DNA from: a virus
DNA: 29,276 bases
IMG/VR virus record: IMGVR_UViG_3300010885_020161
Span: 1-29,276 of that record
Strand: one strand, 5' to 3'
A program made the translations under genes and the position numbers. This document shows positions 22,684-29,276 of this stretch, one piece after another. The first letter of the stretch is position 1, and each line of letters opens with the position of its first letter. The notes under the pieces are model-generated. The model had not been told where the DNA came from. It saw only the letters and a program-made list of their open reading frames with translations, and ran no database searches.

Positions 22684-24060
22684 ATGACTGTAACACTTAC
22701 TTCCTTGTATCAAGGCAATGCGAATGCTGGGGCAAGCAACGGCGGTGCTACAACCATCAGCAGTGCTGTTGACATCACGTTGACAGCAGCGAGTACCCGC
22801 GTACAAGCCGTGACGATGACAGTCGCAGCCAAAGGCGTGACGCTGCCAGATGCTACAACGCTGACCACAGGCGGTGCGCTGTATGTGATTAAAAATTACG
22901 GAACGATTACTTTTGCCGTGCGCAATTCTGCGGGTACGTTGCTCGCACCAGTAGGCGCAGGCCAGATCATTGGATTATATCTATCAAATAACTCCACAGC
23001 AGCAGGTACGTGGGTAGTAGGTAATCAATCCACCTCATCATTCATAAGCGAAATTTGGAGCGGAAGTACCCTTGCTGTCAATGCAATTGCTGCTGATAGC
23101 ACAGGTATTTGCAGTTTGTCGGCAACTCAGGCGGTACTGGTATTTGTCACCCAGGCAAATAGTCTTAGGGCCGTCACCATCAATATCAGCGGAACCACAA
23201 TGACCGCTGGGGAGATTTTAACTGTTGGTACAGGTTATTACTATGCTAGCGTCATTGCTATGTCATCAACACAAGCATTGGTGGTGAGTGTTAATGGTAA
23301 TTATCACGAAGCCTTTACTCTTAACATCAGCGGTACAACAATAACAGCAGGTGCTCAGCTAGATTTTGGGGCATTTGTTACAAGCAGAGCGCTTGCAAAA
23401 CTATCTTCTACCAGGGCAGTTGTGTCGTACATATCCGGTGGTAACTTGGCAGTTCGTACCCTCGACATTAGCGGCACAACAATAACAGCAAATGAAGCTT
23501 TAGTAACGGGTCAAGCTTGTACCGGTGAAATAGCAATCGGCGTGTTTTCATCAACAGCGGTAGTGGTAGCTTGGGCTGAAACTTCAGGTTACTTGAGGTC
23601 TTCATGTTTCACTTTCGGCGCGGGTGGCTATCCATCAGCGTCCAATTCTACTAGCAATAATAATAGTAGTCCTACATCTTACGTCACTGTTGCACCCCTG
23701 ACTTCTACAACGGCATTGTTGGTTTATCTTGTCAACAGTACCATAAGATTTTCTGTCATAACTTTTAACGGAACCGTAACTTCGGTTGGAACTGAATTTA
23801 ATACGGGCATATATGGTGGCTGGTTAGCTAGCACAGCCCTCACCTCTAATAAAGTACTAGTAACTTTTTCTGGTGCATCACTATTACAAGATTTCATTAT
23901 TACCGTTGATTCGGGGGCAGCCGGTTCACCCCTTATTGCCAACTCATTAGCAGGCTATTACAACTCAGTAGCCTGCCTTTCTTCTGGTATGTCCCTTTTT
24001 GCTTTTAAAAATTCGTCTACGGGCTTCACAAACGTCACCTTACTCGAGACTGCGCTATGA
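22684..24060 (+). CDS. Fibre / receptor-binding protein with 47-residue repeats (458 aa)
   Basis: The phrase ISGTT recurs at about residues 168, 215 and 262, a period of 47, with a weaker copy near 361, each after a T-x-A-L-V type strand. This regular pattern suggests a beta-propeller or beta-helix receptor-binding domain. The gene has visibly lower GC than its neighbours from about 23040 on, and no clear ribosome site, which suggests an acquired tip cassette. The stop overlaps the next ATG. Target unknown. Confidence 0.65.
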   Translation: MTVTLTSLYQGNANAGASNGGATTISSAVDITLTAASTRVQAVTMTVAAKGVTLPDATTLTTGGALYVIKNYGTITFAVRNSAGTLLAPVGAGQIIGLYLSNNSTAAGTWVVGNQSTSSFISEIWSGSTLAVNAIAADSTGICSLSATQAVLVFVTQANSLRAVTINISGTTMTAGEILTVGTGYYYASVIAMSSTQALVVSVNGNYHEAFTLNISGTTITAGAQLDFGAFVTSRALAKLSSTRAVVSYISGGNLAVRTLDISGTTITANEALVTGQACTGEIAIGVFSSTAVVVAWAETSGYLRSSCFTFGAGGYPSASNSTSNNNSSPTSYVTVAPLTSTTALLVYLVNSTIRFSVITFNGTVTSVGTEFNTGIYGGWLASTALTSNKVLVTFSGASLLQDFIITVDSGAAGSPLIANSLAGYYNSVACLSSGMSLFAFKNSSTGFTNVTLLETAL

Positions 24061-24470
24061 AAATCCTAATCCGCAATTCAGACAGCATCGTCATCTACGC
24101 ACAAGACGACTTGGTGCTTGACACCGAGGCGCATGGCAACAACTGGCGTGACCCAAACTTCAACACCAGTAACGCAACGCTGGCTGAAGCCACCCTGCCA
24201 AGTGGCTGGACAGGGGCAATCTGGTCGTACATCAATGGTGTATGGGCGGTAGCCGACCAAGCTGCATACGACATGCGGCTGCAAGCCCAGGCAGACCAAA
24301 TTGCCGCGCAGGTAAGGCAAGCGCGGAACGCAAAGCTAACTGAGACTGATTGGCGATTTCGTACCGATATGACACCCGCTCAGTCTTGGAAGGATTATTG
24401 CCAAGCGCTGCGGGACATTCCAGCACAAGCTGGGTTTCCGTTGGCTGTGGTGTGGCCTGCTTACCCGTAA
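24057..24470 (+). CDS. Tail fibre assembly chaperone
   Basis: 137 residues, coupled by ATGA to the preceding fibre. The C-terminal part ARNAKLTETDW ... YCQALRDIPAQAGFP ... VVWPAYP is the typical signature of the Phage_tail_APC family, which helps fold or attach tail fibres. The N-terminal part varies with the partner fibre. The last codons and stop are encoded by a perfect copy of the 14-bp palindrome. Confidence 0.85.
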   Translation: MKILIRNSDSIVIYAQDDLVLDTEAHGNNWRDPNFNTSNATLAEATLPSGWTGAIWSYINGVWAVADQAAYDMRLQAQADQIAAQVRQARNAKLTETDWRFRTDMTPAQSWKDYCQALRDIPAQAGFPLAVVWPAYP

Positions 24471-24472
24471 GC
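24459..24472. repeat. Perfect 14-bp palindrome forming a stop codon
   Basis: GCTTACCCGTAAGC, both arms exact. It encodes Ala-Tyr-Pro-stop of the chaperone gene and lies just before the 75-aa membrane protein start. Confidence 0.7.
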
Positions 24473-24475
24473 TGA

Positions 24476-24703
24476 ATGGACAACCCAATGGCAGACGTTC
24501 AAGACCTTGCTTCCGAAACAGACAAGCGCCTAAGCGTGCATGAAGCTGTTTGTGCTAATCGCTATGAGGCCATTCAAGCTCGTTTTGATGAAGGCTCTAA
24601 ACGCATGACGAAGATTGAATACCTTCTTTATGTAGTCATTGCCGCTGTGCTGCTTGGCCCCGGCGTTGCTGCTGAGTTTGTTAAAAAAATGATTGGCATG
24701 TGA
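24476..24703 (+). CDS. Small membrane protein, XhlA-like (75 aa)
   Basis: N-terminal amphipathic part (residues 1-46) then one transmembrane helix (about 47-66, IEYLLYVVIAAVLLGPGVAA) and a basic tail. Small one-helix proteins with such a charged N part precede holins in many phages (the haemolysin XhlA style) and help permeabilise the inner membrane. First gene of the lysis cassette. No good ribosome site. Family is likely but not proven. Confidence 0.6.
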   Translation: MDNPMADVQDLASETDKRLSVHEAVCANRYEAIQARFDEGSKRMTKIEYLLYVVIAAVLLGPGVAAEFVKKMIGM

Positions 24704-24867
24704 TGTTAGACGCGCTGCCTGCACAACCCGTAGCGGCTTACGCGCCGTTGTACGTGTGCATGAGGTGGTCGTTTACGTTCAACGATAAAACGCCTTTTCA
24801 CCCAACCGTTTGGTGCGTGAAGTGGCAGAAGCAAGAGCCTGAGAAACCACCGGAGAAACCGAAGTGA
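24703..24867 (+). CDS. Small lysis-cassette protein (54 aa)
   Basis: ATG at 24703 overlaps the previous TGA (TGATG), and its own TGA overlaps the next GTG (GTGA), so both ends are coupled. The product has an aromatic middle (MRWSFTFNDKTPFHPTVWCVKW) and a Pro/Glu/Lys tail. No membrane helix or lipobox is seen. Function unknown. Confidence 0.55.
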   Translation: MLDALPAQPVAAYAPLYVCMRWSFTFNDKTPFHPTVWCVKWQKQEPEKPPEKPK

Positions 24868-25334
24868 TTGATCCATTTACCGCGCTAGCAGCCATCAGCA
24901 CAGCCGTCAAGCTGGTGAAGACTGCCGTTAAGACCATGCAAGACGTGGAGTCGCTGGGGCCGGTGTTGGGTGGATTTTTCAGTGCCAAGGCGGATGCTAT
25001 CAAAGTTGTTGAGCAAGCCAAAGCGGGCGGCTTTAAGGGCAGCTCGATGGGCAAGGCGGTGGAGTTGGAGCTGGCGATTGAACAGGCAAAAATGTTTGAG
25101 AAAGAAGTGGAGATGCTGTTTTTCTCAAGCAACAAGATGGATGTGTGGCAAAAAATAATTGCCCGTGCAGCAGAGATGGACAGACAAGGCGCAGCCGACA
25201 TACGGCGGGAGCGTGACGCAAAGATCAAAAGAAAAGAAGAGATTGACGAGGCGATTGAGCTGGTGTTTGTGCTGGTTCTTTTTGTGGTGGTGGTGGGCGG
25301 CAGTATTTGGCTGGTTGTCAAAACGATAACTTGA
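24864..25334 (+). CDS. C-tail-anchored membrane protein (156 aa)
   Basis: GTG start with GGAG before it. Long helical soluble part (residues 1-128) with several charged helices, then one C-terminal transmembrane helix (about 131-152, ELVFVLVLFVVVVGGSIWLV) and a short basic tail. Its place between small lysis proteins and the holin suggests a role in lysis or lysis timing, for example an antiholin or membrane-anchoring partner. No family recognised. Confidence 0.6.
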   Translation: MIDPFTALAAISTAVKLVKTAVKTMQDVESLGPVLGGFFSAKADAIKVVEQAKAGGFKGSSMGKAVELELAIEQAKMFEKEVEMLFFSSNKMDVWQKIIARAAEMDRQGAADIRRERDAKIKRKEEIDEAIELVFVLVLFVVVVGGSIWLVVKTIT

Positions 25335-25342
25335 AGGAAATT

Positions 25343-25837
25343 ATGGAAACACTACTCAACCTTCTCAAAGGCGTTGCACCTGCGCTGGCAACCGCTGTGG
25401 CTGGCCCACTCGGGGGACTCGCCATTACCGCGCTAGCAGATAAGTTTGGCGTGGCCGACGATGTGAACGCTATTGCTAAAGCGATTGCAGGTGACCCAGA
25501 CGCTGCCGTCAAGCTGGCTGAAATTGACCTAAAGCAATTTGAACTAGAAAACGCAGACCGTGATTCAGCACGCAAACGTGAGGCCGATGTGGCGGCGGCT
25601 GGCGGCAGTGTTTTGGCGCAACTGGTCGTGCCGATTCTTGCACTTGGTACGGTGTCGCTGACGTTTATCTTTATTGGCATTTTGTTGTTTAAAGAAATAT
25701 CAAGCGCCCAGCAGCAGCTTGTGATCTTTGCGCTTGGCTACGCCACCGCTGCGGCGCAGCAGGTGCTGAGCTACTACTTTGGCTCCAGCAAGTCTAGTCA
25801 AGACAAAACCGTTGCACTGCAGAAGGTACTGAAATGA
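25343..25837 (+). CDS. Holin, three-transmembrane type
   Basis: Start at 25343 (METLLNLLKGVA) is chosen for AAGGAAATT directly upstream. Hydrophobic segments at about residues 8-31, 89-116 and 124-146. The end with ALGYATAAAQQVLSYYFGSS is typical of the Holin_3TMs family. Holins make the inner-membrane lesion that lets the endolysin reach the cell wall. It overlaps the muramidase gene by four bases. Confidence 0.8.
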   Translation: METLLNLLKGVAPALATAVAGPLGGLAITALADKFGVADDVNAIAKAIAGDPDAAVKLAEIDLKQFELENADRDSARKREADVAAAGGSVLAQLVVPILALGTVSLTFIFIGILLFKEISSAQQQLVIFALGYATAAAQQVLSYYFGSSKSSQDKTVALQKVLK

Positions 25838-26370
25838 ACACCAACTTTGACCCCATCATGGCCAAGCTGCTAGCCCATGAGGGCGGCTACACGGCTGACG
25901 TGCGTGACCCTGGCAACCGCTTGCCCGATGGCCGTGCGGGCAGTACCAACCTGGGCGTGACGCAGGCGGTGTGGGAAGCCTTTGTGGGCCACCAAGTGAG
26001 CCAGAACGTGATGAAAGCCTTGACCCCTGCGGATGTGGGCCGTTTGTACAAAGAGCGCTACTGGGACGCGGTGCATGGTGATGAGCTGCCAGCTGGCGTG
26101 GACTACAGCGTGTTTGACGCTGCTGTCAACAGTGGCCCCAGGCAAGCCGCGAAGTGGCTGCAACGCGCCGTGAGCGCGCCTGATGATGGCGCGATTGGCC
26201 CCAAGACGTTGGCCCAGGTGCAACGCTTTCCGGCTGCTGATGTGGTGGAGCGGGTTAACCAGCAGCGGCTGGCGTTTTTGCAGGGCCTGCCGACCTATGC
26301 CACCTACGGTAAAGGCTGGAGCAGGCGGGTGGCTGAGGTGGAAAGTGTCTCAACCGCCATGCTGGCGTAA
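25834..26370 (+). CDS. Endolysin: GH108 N-acetylmuramidase
   Basis: 178 residues, normal length. LAHEGGYT near the N terminus (catalytic Glu about residue 16) is the mark of glycoside hydrolase family 108, followed by the VDYSVFDAAVNSGP core and a DDGAIGPKTL peptidoglycan-binding (PG_binding_3) C-terminal part. It cuts between N-acetylmuramic acid and N-acetylglucosamine at the end of infection. No signal peptide, so release depends on the holin encoded just upstream. Confidence 0.92.
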   Translation: MNTNFDPIMAKLLAHEGGYTADVRDPGNRLPDGRAGSTNLGVTQAVWEAFVGHQVSQNVMKALTPADVGRLYKERYWDAVHGDELPAGVDYSVFDAAVNSGPRQAAKWLQRAVSAPDDGAIGPKTLAQVQRFPAADVVERVNQQRLAFLQGLPTYATYGKGWSRRVAEVESVSTAMLA

Positions 26371-26381
26371 CAAGGAACCCC

Positions 26382-28145
26382 ATGGCAATGATTCGACTCA
26401 GTGGCTTTGGCGGTGAAAACCGGGCGCTGCACCCGCTGCTGCTGCCGGACAACATCGGCGTCAGCTCAACCAACCAAAAGCCGGGGCGCGGTGACCTGCG
26501 GCCTTGGAAAGCAGCTTCGACCGTGGCGACGGTGCCATCGGGCCGAACCACGATTTACCGGATGGGCCGGGATGTGGCGAGCGACACCAACTACTGGCTG
26601 AGCTGGCCAACCACGGTACATGCGGTGCGCGGGCCGAACGCGGCGGACAACGATGAACGGACGTACTTTACCGGTGACGGCACGCCAAAGTGGACTGACA
26701 AGGTCAAAGCCTTGGCCTCTGCGCCCTACCCGACGGCGGCGCGCGAGCTGGGCATACCAGCACCGGCAACGCCTTTGACTTTAGCGGTCTTGGTGGTGAC
26801 CACCGCAGCGGGCGCTTTTGTGGTCGGTAAGGTTTACCTGATTGCCACGGTGGGCTCGACCGACTTTACGTTGGTGGGCAGTGCCAACAACACGGTGGGC
26901 ACGAGTTTTACCGCCACCGGCGTGGGCAGCGGCAGCGGCACGGTGACCAGTGGTAACCTGTTGGTGGAGACCCGCTACTACACCTACACCTACGTGAGCG
27001 ACATTGGTGAGGAGAGCGCACCCAACCCAGCCCCGACCGTGATCGTGTGCAAGACCGATGCGCAGATCACCATCAGCAATATTGCCGCTGTAGCTGCAGG
27101 CAACTATGGTGTGGACCGGGTGCGGATTTACCGCACGCAAAGCGGCACGGCGGGTGACGCAAACTTCTTTTTTCTCCGCGAGATTGCTTCGACCCTGACC
27201 ACCAGCGCCGACGATGGCCGGGTGCTGGGCGAAGTGCTGCCGAGCACGACATGGCTGCAACCGCCTGCCGATTTAAAACAGTTGAAGGGGTTGTGGAACG
27301 GCATGATGGCCGGTATATCAGGCCGGTCGGTGCGCTTTTGTGAGGCCTTTGAGCCCTATGCCTGGCCGTTGGCTTATGAGATTTTGCCAACGTCGGTGAC
27401 GCCGGTAGCCCTGGCGTCGTTTGGCCAGACGCTGGTGATATTGACTGATGGCAAGCCTAGCGTGTCGACCGGCGGCACCCCGGACGCGATGGACGAACAA
27501 CCCACCGAGTTCTTACAGGCCTGTGTTGCGCCGCTGAGTGCGGTGGGCATGGGCTATGGCGTGGCCTGGGCTTCTCCCGACGGGCTGGCCTTTATTGGCG
27601 AGGGCGGTGCGCGTTTGTTGACGCAGAACTGCTTGACCCGTGACGACTGGCAGGCGCTGAACCCCATCACCATTCGCGGCTGTATGTACCGGATGCAGTA
27701 CTTTGGCTTTTACACCGTGGGCGGGGTGGAAAAGAGCTTTATGGTGGACCCGCGCGAACCGAACGGCATGTACTTTATGGACTTTGGGTCCACAGCGCTG
27801 CATTTTGACGAACTGCAAGGGACGCTGTTTTTATTGAATGGGGTGAACGTACAGAAGTTTGATGCTGGCTCGGCGCTGACCGCGACCTTTAAAAGCAAGC
27901 TGCACCGGCTGCCCAAACCGACGCCGGGCTTTGGCTGGGCTGAGGTGAACGCCGATGCGTACCCGGTGACCTTTAAGCTGTATGCCGATGGTGCGCTAAA
28001 GCATACGCAGACGGTGGCCAGCGCTACCCCCTTCAGGCTACCCAGTGGCTACTACGCGCAAACCTTTCAGATGGAAGTGGCGACCACCGGGGCGGTGCAG
28101 GGCATTGCTGTGGCGCACGCTACAGCGGAGATAGCCAACATATGA
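26382..28145 (+). CDS. Large tail structural protein (587 aa)
   Basis: AAGGAACC lies before the ATG. RLSGFGGENRALHPLLLPDN opens a long, beta-rich protein with the typical insert TSFTATGVGSGSGTV (about residues 175-190) and a C-terminal region of repeated small strands. Proteins that begin this way are structural tail proteins in podovirus-like phages; a tail tube or nozzle is possible. It overlaps the truncated tip gene by four bases. Not an enzyme by its sequence. Confidence 0.65.
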   Translation: MAMIRLSGFGGENRALHPLLLPDNIGVSSTNQKPGRGDLRPWKAASTVATVPSGRTTIYRMGRDVASDTNYWLSWPTTVHAVRGPNAADNDERTYFTGDGTPKWTDKVKALASAPYPTAARELGIPAPATPLTLAVLVVTTAAGAFVVGKVYLIATVGSTDFTLVGSANNTVGTSFTATGVGSGSGTVTSGNLLVETRYYTYTYVSDIGEESAPNPAPTVIVCKTDAQITISNIAAVAAGNYGVDRVRIYRTQSGTAGDANFFFLREIASTLTTSADDGRVLGEVLPSTTWLQPPADLKQLKGLWNGMMAGISGRSVRFCEAFEPYAWPLAYEILPTSVTPVALASFGQTLVILTDGKPSVSTGGTPDAMDEQPTEFLQACVAPLSAVGMGYGVAWASPDGLAFIGEGGARLLTQNCLTRDDWQALNPITIRGCMYRMQYFGFYTVGGVEKSFMVDPREPNGMYFMDFGSTALHFDELQGTLFLLNGVNVQKFDAGSALTATFKSKLHRLPKPTPGFGWAEVNADAYPVTFKLYADGALKHTQTVASATPFRLPSGYYAQTFQMEVATTGAVQGIAVAHATAEIANI

Positions 28146-29276
28146 GCGACGACCGAAAAGACCTGCCGCCGGTCAACGCGCCGAACTTTTTAGAGAAGGT
28201 GCGGGAGTTGCTGGGCGTCTATCTGGGCAACCGGGGCGACAAGCTGGACCGGGGGGTGACGCTGCGCGACCTGAGCGACGCTGGTCTGGTGACGTTGTCG
28301 CCAAGATACACCGGCGGGGCGGGGGGCAAAGGTGTCACCCCGCTGATGCCCGTTCCCGTGCCACTGGTTTATGAGCCCGACTTGACGCCTCCGCCAACAC
28401 CGAGCGGCTTTACGGCTACGGCGGCCATCAGCAACCTGATGCTGTCGTGCGACGCGCAAACCTATACCCAAGGCCACGGCCATGCCAAGAGCGTGCTGTA
28501 CGGGGCAACGTGGGTGAGTGGGGCGCTGCCGGTGTTTGCCAATGCGGTGGTGCTGACGGAGTTCTCGGGCACCTTCTTTGCCCATGCGACCAACCCGGCG
28601 ACGACCTGGCACCTGTGGCTGAAATGGGTGACGGTGGATGGGGTGTATTCAACCACGCCTGCCGGGGGTACGAATGGCGTGGTGGTGACGACGGGGCAGA
28701 ATGTCGCTTTGTTGATAACGGCGCTGACAGGGCAGATCACGGCAAGCCAGCTGTATGCCGATTTGGGTAGCCGAATTAACTTGATTGATGGAGCGTCGAA
28801 TTTGGCTGGGTCGGTGAATGCGCGGGTGCTGACCGAGACTAATGCACGGGTTACTGCGATTTTGGCTGAAACAACCGCTCGCGGCACGGCGATTACCACG
28901 GTCAACACCTTGCGTGCTGACGGGGACGCGCAGATTGCGGCCACCGTGACCACCCTCACCACCACCGTCACCAATAACAACACCGCCCAAACTGCGGCAA
29001 TTCAAACCGAGGCCACCACCAGAGCCAATGCAGACACCACGGAAGCCGCTCTGCGCACGACACTGGCCGCACGGGTCACAACCAACGAAGGCAACATCAG
29101 CACCAACACGGCTGACATCACCACCGAGCAAACCGCGCGTGCCAACGGGGACAGCGCCAACGCCAGCAGCATCAGTACGCTAGCCGCCAGAGTGACGACT
29201 AACGAAGGCAACATCAGCACCAACACGGCTGCCATCACCACCGAGCAAACCGCGCGTGCCAGCGGGGACAGTGCCA
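28142..29276 (+). CDS. Tail tip / central fibre protein, truncated at window end
   Basis: Starts by ATGA overlap with the previous gene and stays open to the last base (378 codons seen). A short charged N part (residues 1-50) and a fibronectin-like or beta domain (about 90-200) are followed by helical, Thr/Ala/Asn-rich repeats (about 220-378) in the style of the coiled region of J-like tip proteins (RVTTNEGNISTNTA repeats). It likely forms the elongated central fibre that contacts the host. Its full length lies outside the window. Confidence 0.75.
   Translation, partial: MSDDRKDLPPVNAPNFLEKVRELLGVYLGNRGDKLDRGVTLRDLSDAGLVTLSPRYTGGAGGKGVTPLMPVPVPLVYEPDLTPPPTPSGFTATAAISNLMLSCDAQTYTQGHGHAKSVLYGATWVSGALPVFANAVVLTEFSGTFFAHATNPATTWHLWLKWVTVDGVYSTTPAGGTNGVVVTTGQNVALLITALTGQITASQLYADLGSRINLIDGASNLAGSVNARVLTETNARVTAILAETTARGTAITTVNTLRADGDAQIAATVTTLTTTVTNNNTAQTAAIQTEATTRANADTTEAALRTTLAARVTTNEGNISTNTADITTEQTARANGDSANASSISTLAARVTTNEGNISTNTAAITTEQTARASGDSA
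29084..29276 (+). repeat. 117-bp tandem repeat in the tip gene
   Basis: The block beginning at 29084 recurs at 29201, a period of 117 bases or 39 codons, with only a few base changes over the 76 bases that can be compared. The repeat is cut by the window end. Confidence 0.85.

Noticed and set aside
16806-24060. Diversity-generating retroelement near the fibre genes
   Set aside because: No reverse transcriptase motif and no template/variable repeat pair was seen in the window.

Overview
The window is a contiguous piece of a tailed bacteriophage genome, or of a closely related prophage. It most resembles a podovirus: there is a complete head-packaging module, no tape-measure gene or contractile-tail gene in view, and a long run of fibre genes before the lysis genes. 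The moderately high GC, the strong AAGGAG-type ribosome binding sites and the gene styles fit a host in Burkholderiales (for example an aquatic Comamonadaceae). The host assignment is inference only. The window starts inside one gene and ends inside another, so neither phage end is seen.

Layout. Positions 1-5232 are read on the minus strand and look like an early or middle operon: a MoxR-like AAA+ ATPase with four tightly coupled unknown partners, a small zinc-ribbon protein, a NinX/DUF2591-like protein, two tiny proteins (44 and 32 aa), an AT-rich regulatory gap (4241-4643), and a 171-aa unknown gene with its own hairpin terminator. Positions 5283-5866 hold no credible gene. Read on the minus strand they fold into a dense series of helices, including a three-way junction, so I call a large structured noncoding RNA. 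Next come a G-run block (5981-6026) and three 19-bp palindromes spaced exactly 34 bp apart, just before the plus-strand late genes.

Positions 6189-29276 are plus strand. They run: small and large terminase, portal, three small coupled genes, a promoter/terminator island, scaffold-like protein, decoration-like protein, major capsid protein, a terminator, two adaptor proteins, a BppU-like protein, a repeat-rich structural protein, a series of eight fibre/adhesin-type genes (16806-24060) with collagen-like, glycine-rich and beta-repeat modules, a tail-fibre assembly chaperone, a lysis cassette (small membrane proteins, 3-TM holin, GH108 muramidase), a large tail structural protein, and a truncated tip/fibre protein with a 39-residue repeat.

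The genes form two transcription units pointing away from the 5233-6188 region: minus-strand genes probably remodel host or phage complexes, and plus-strand genes package DNA, build the particle and lyse the cell. A 14-bp palindrome, GCTTACNNGTAAGC, recurs at gene junctions in both arms and three times supplies the stop codon. The structured RNA, this palindrome family and the triple palindrome are the least explained and most interesting parts.
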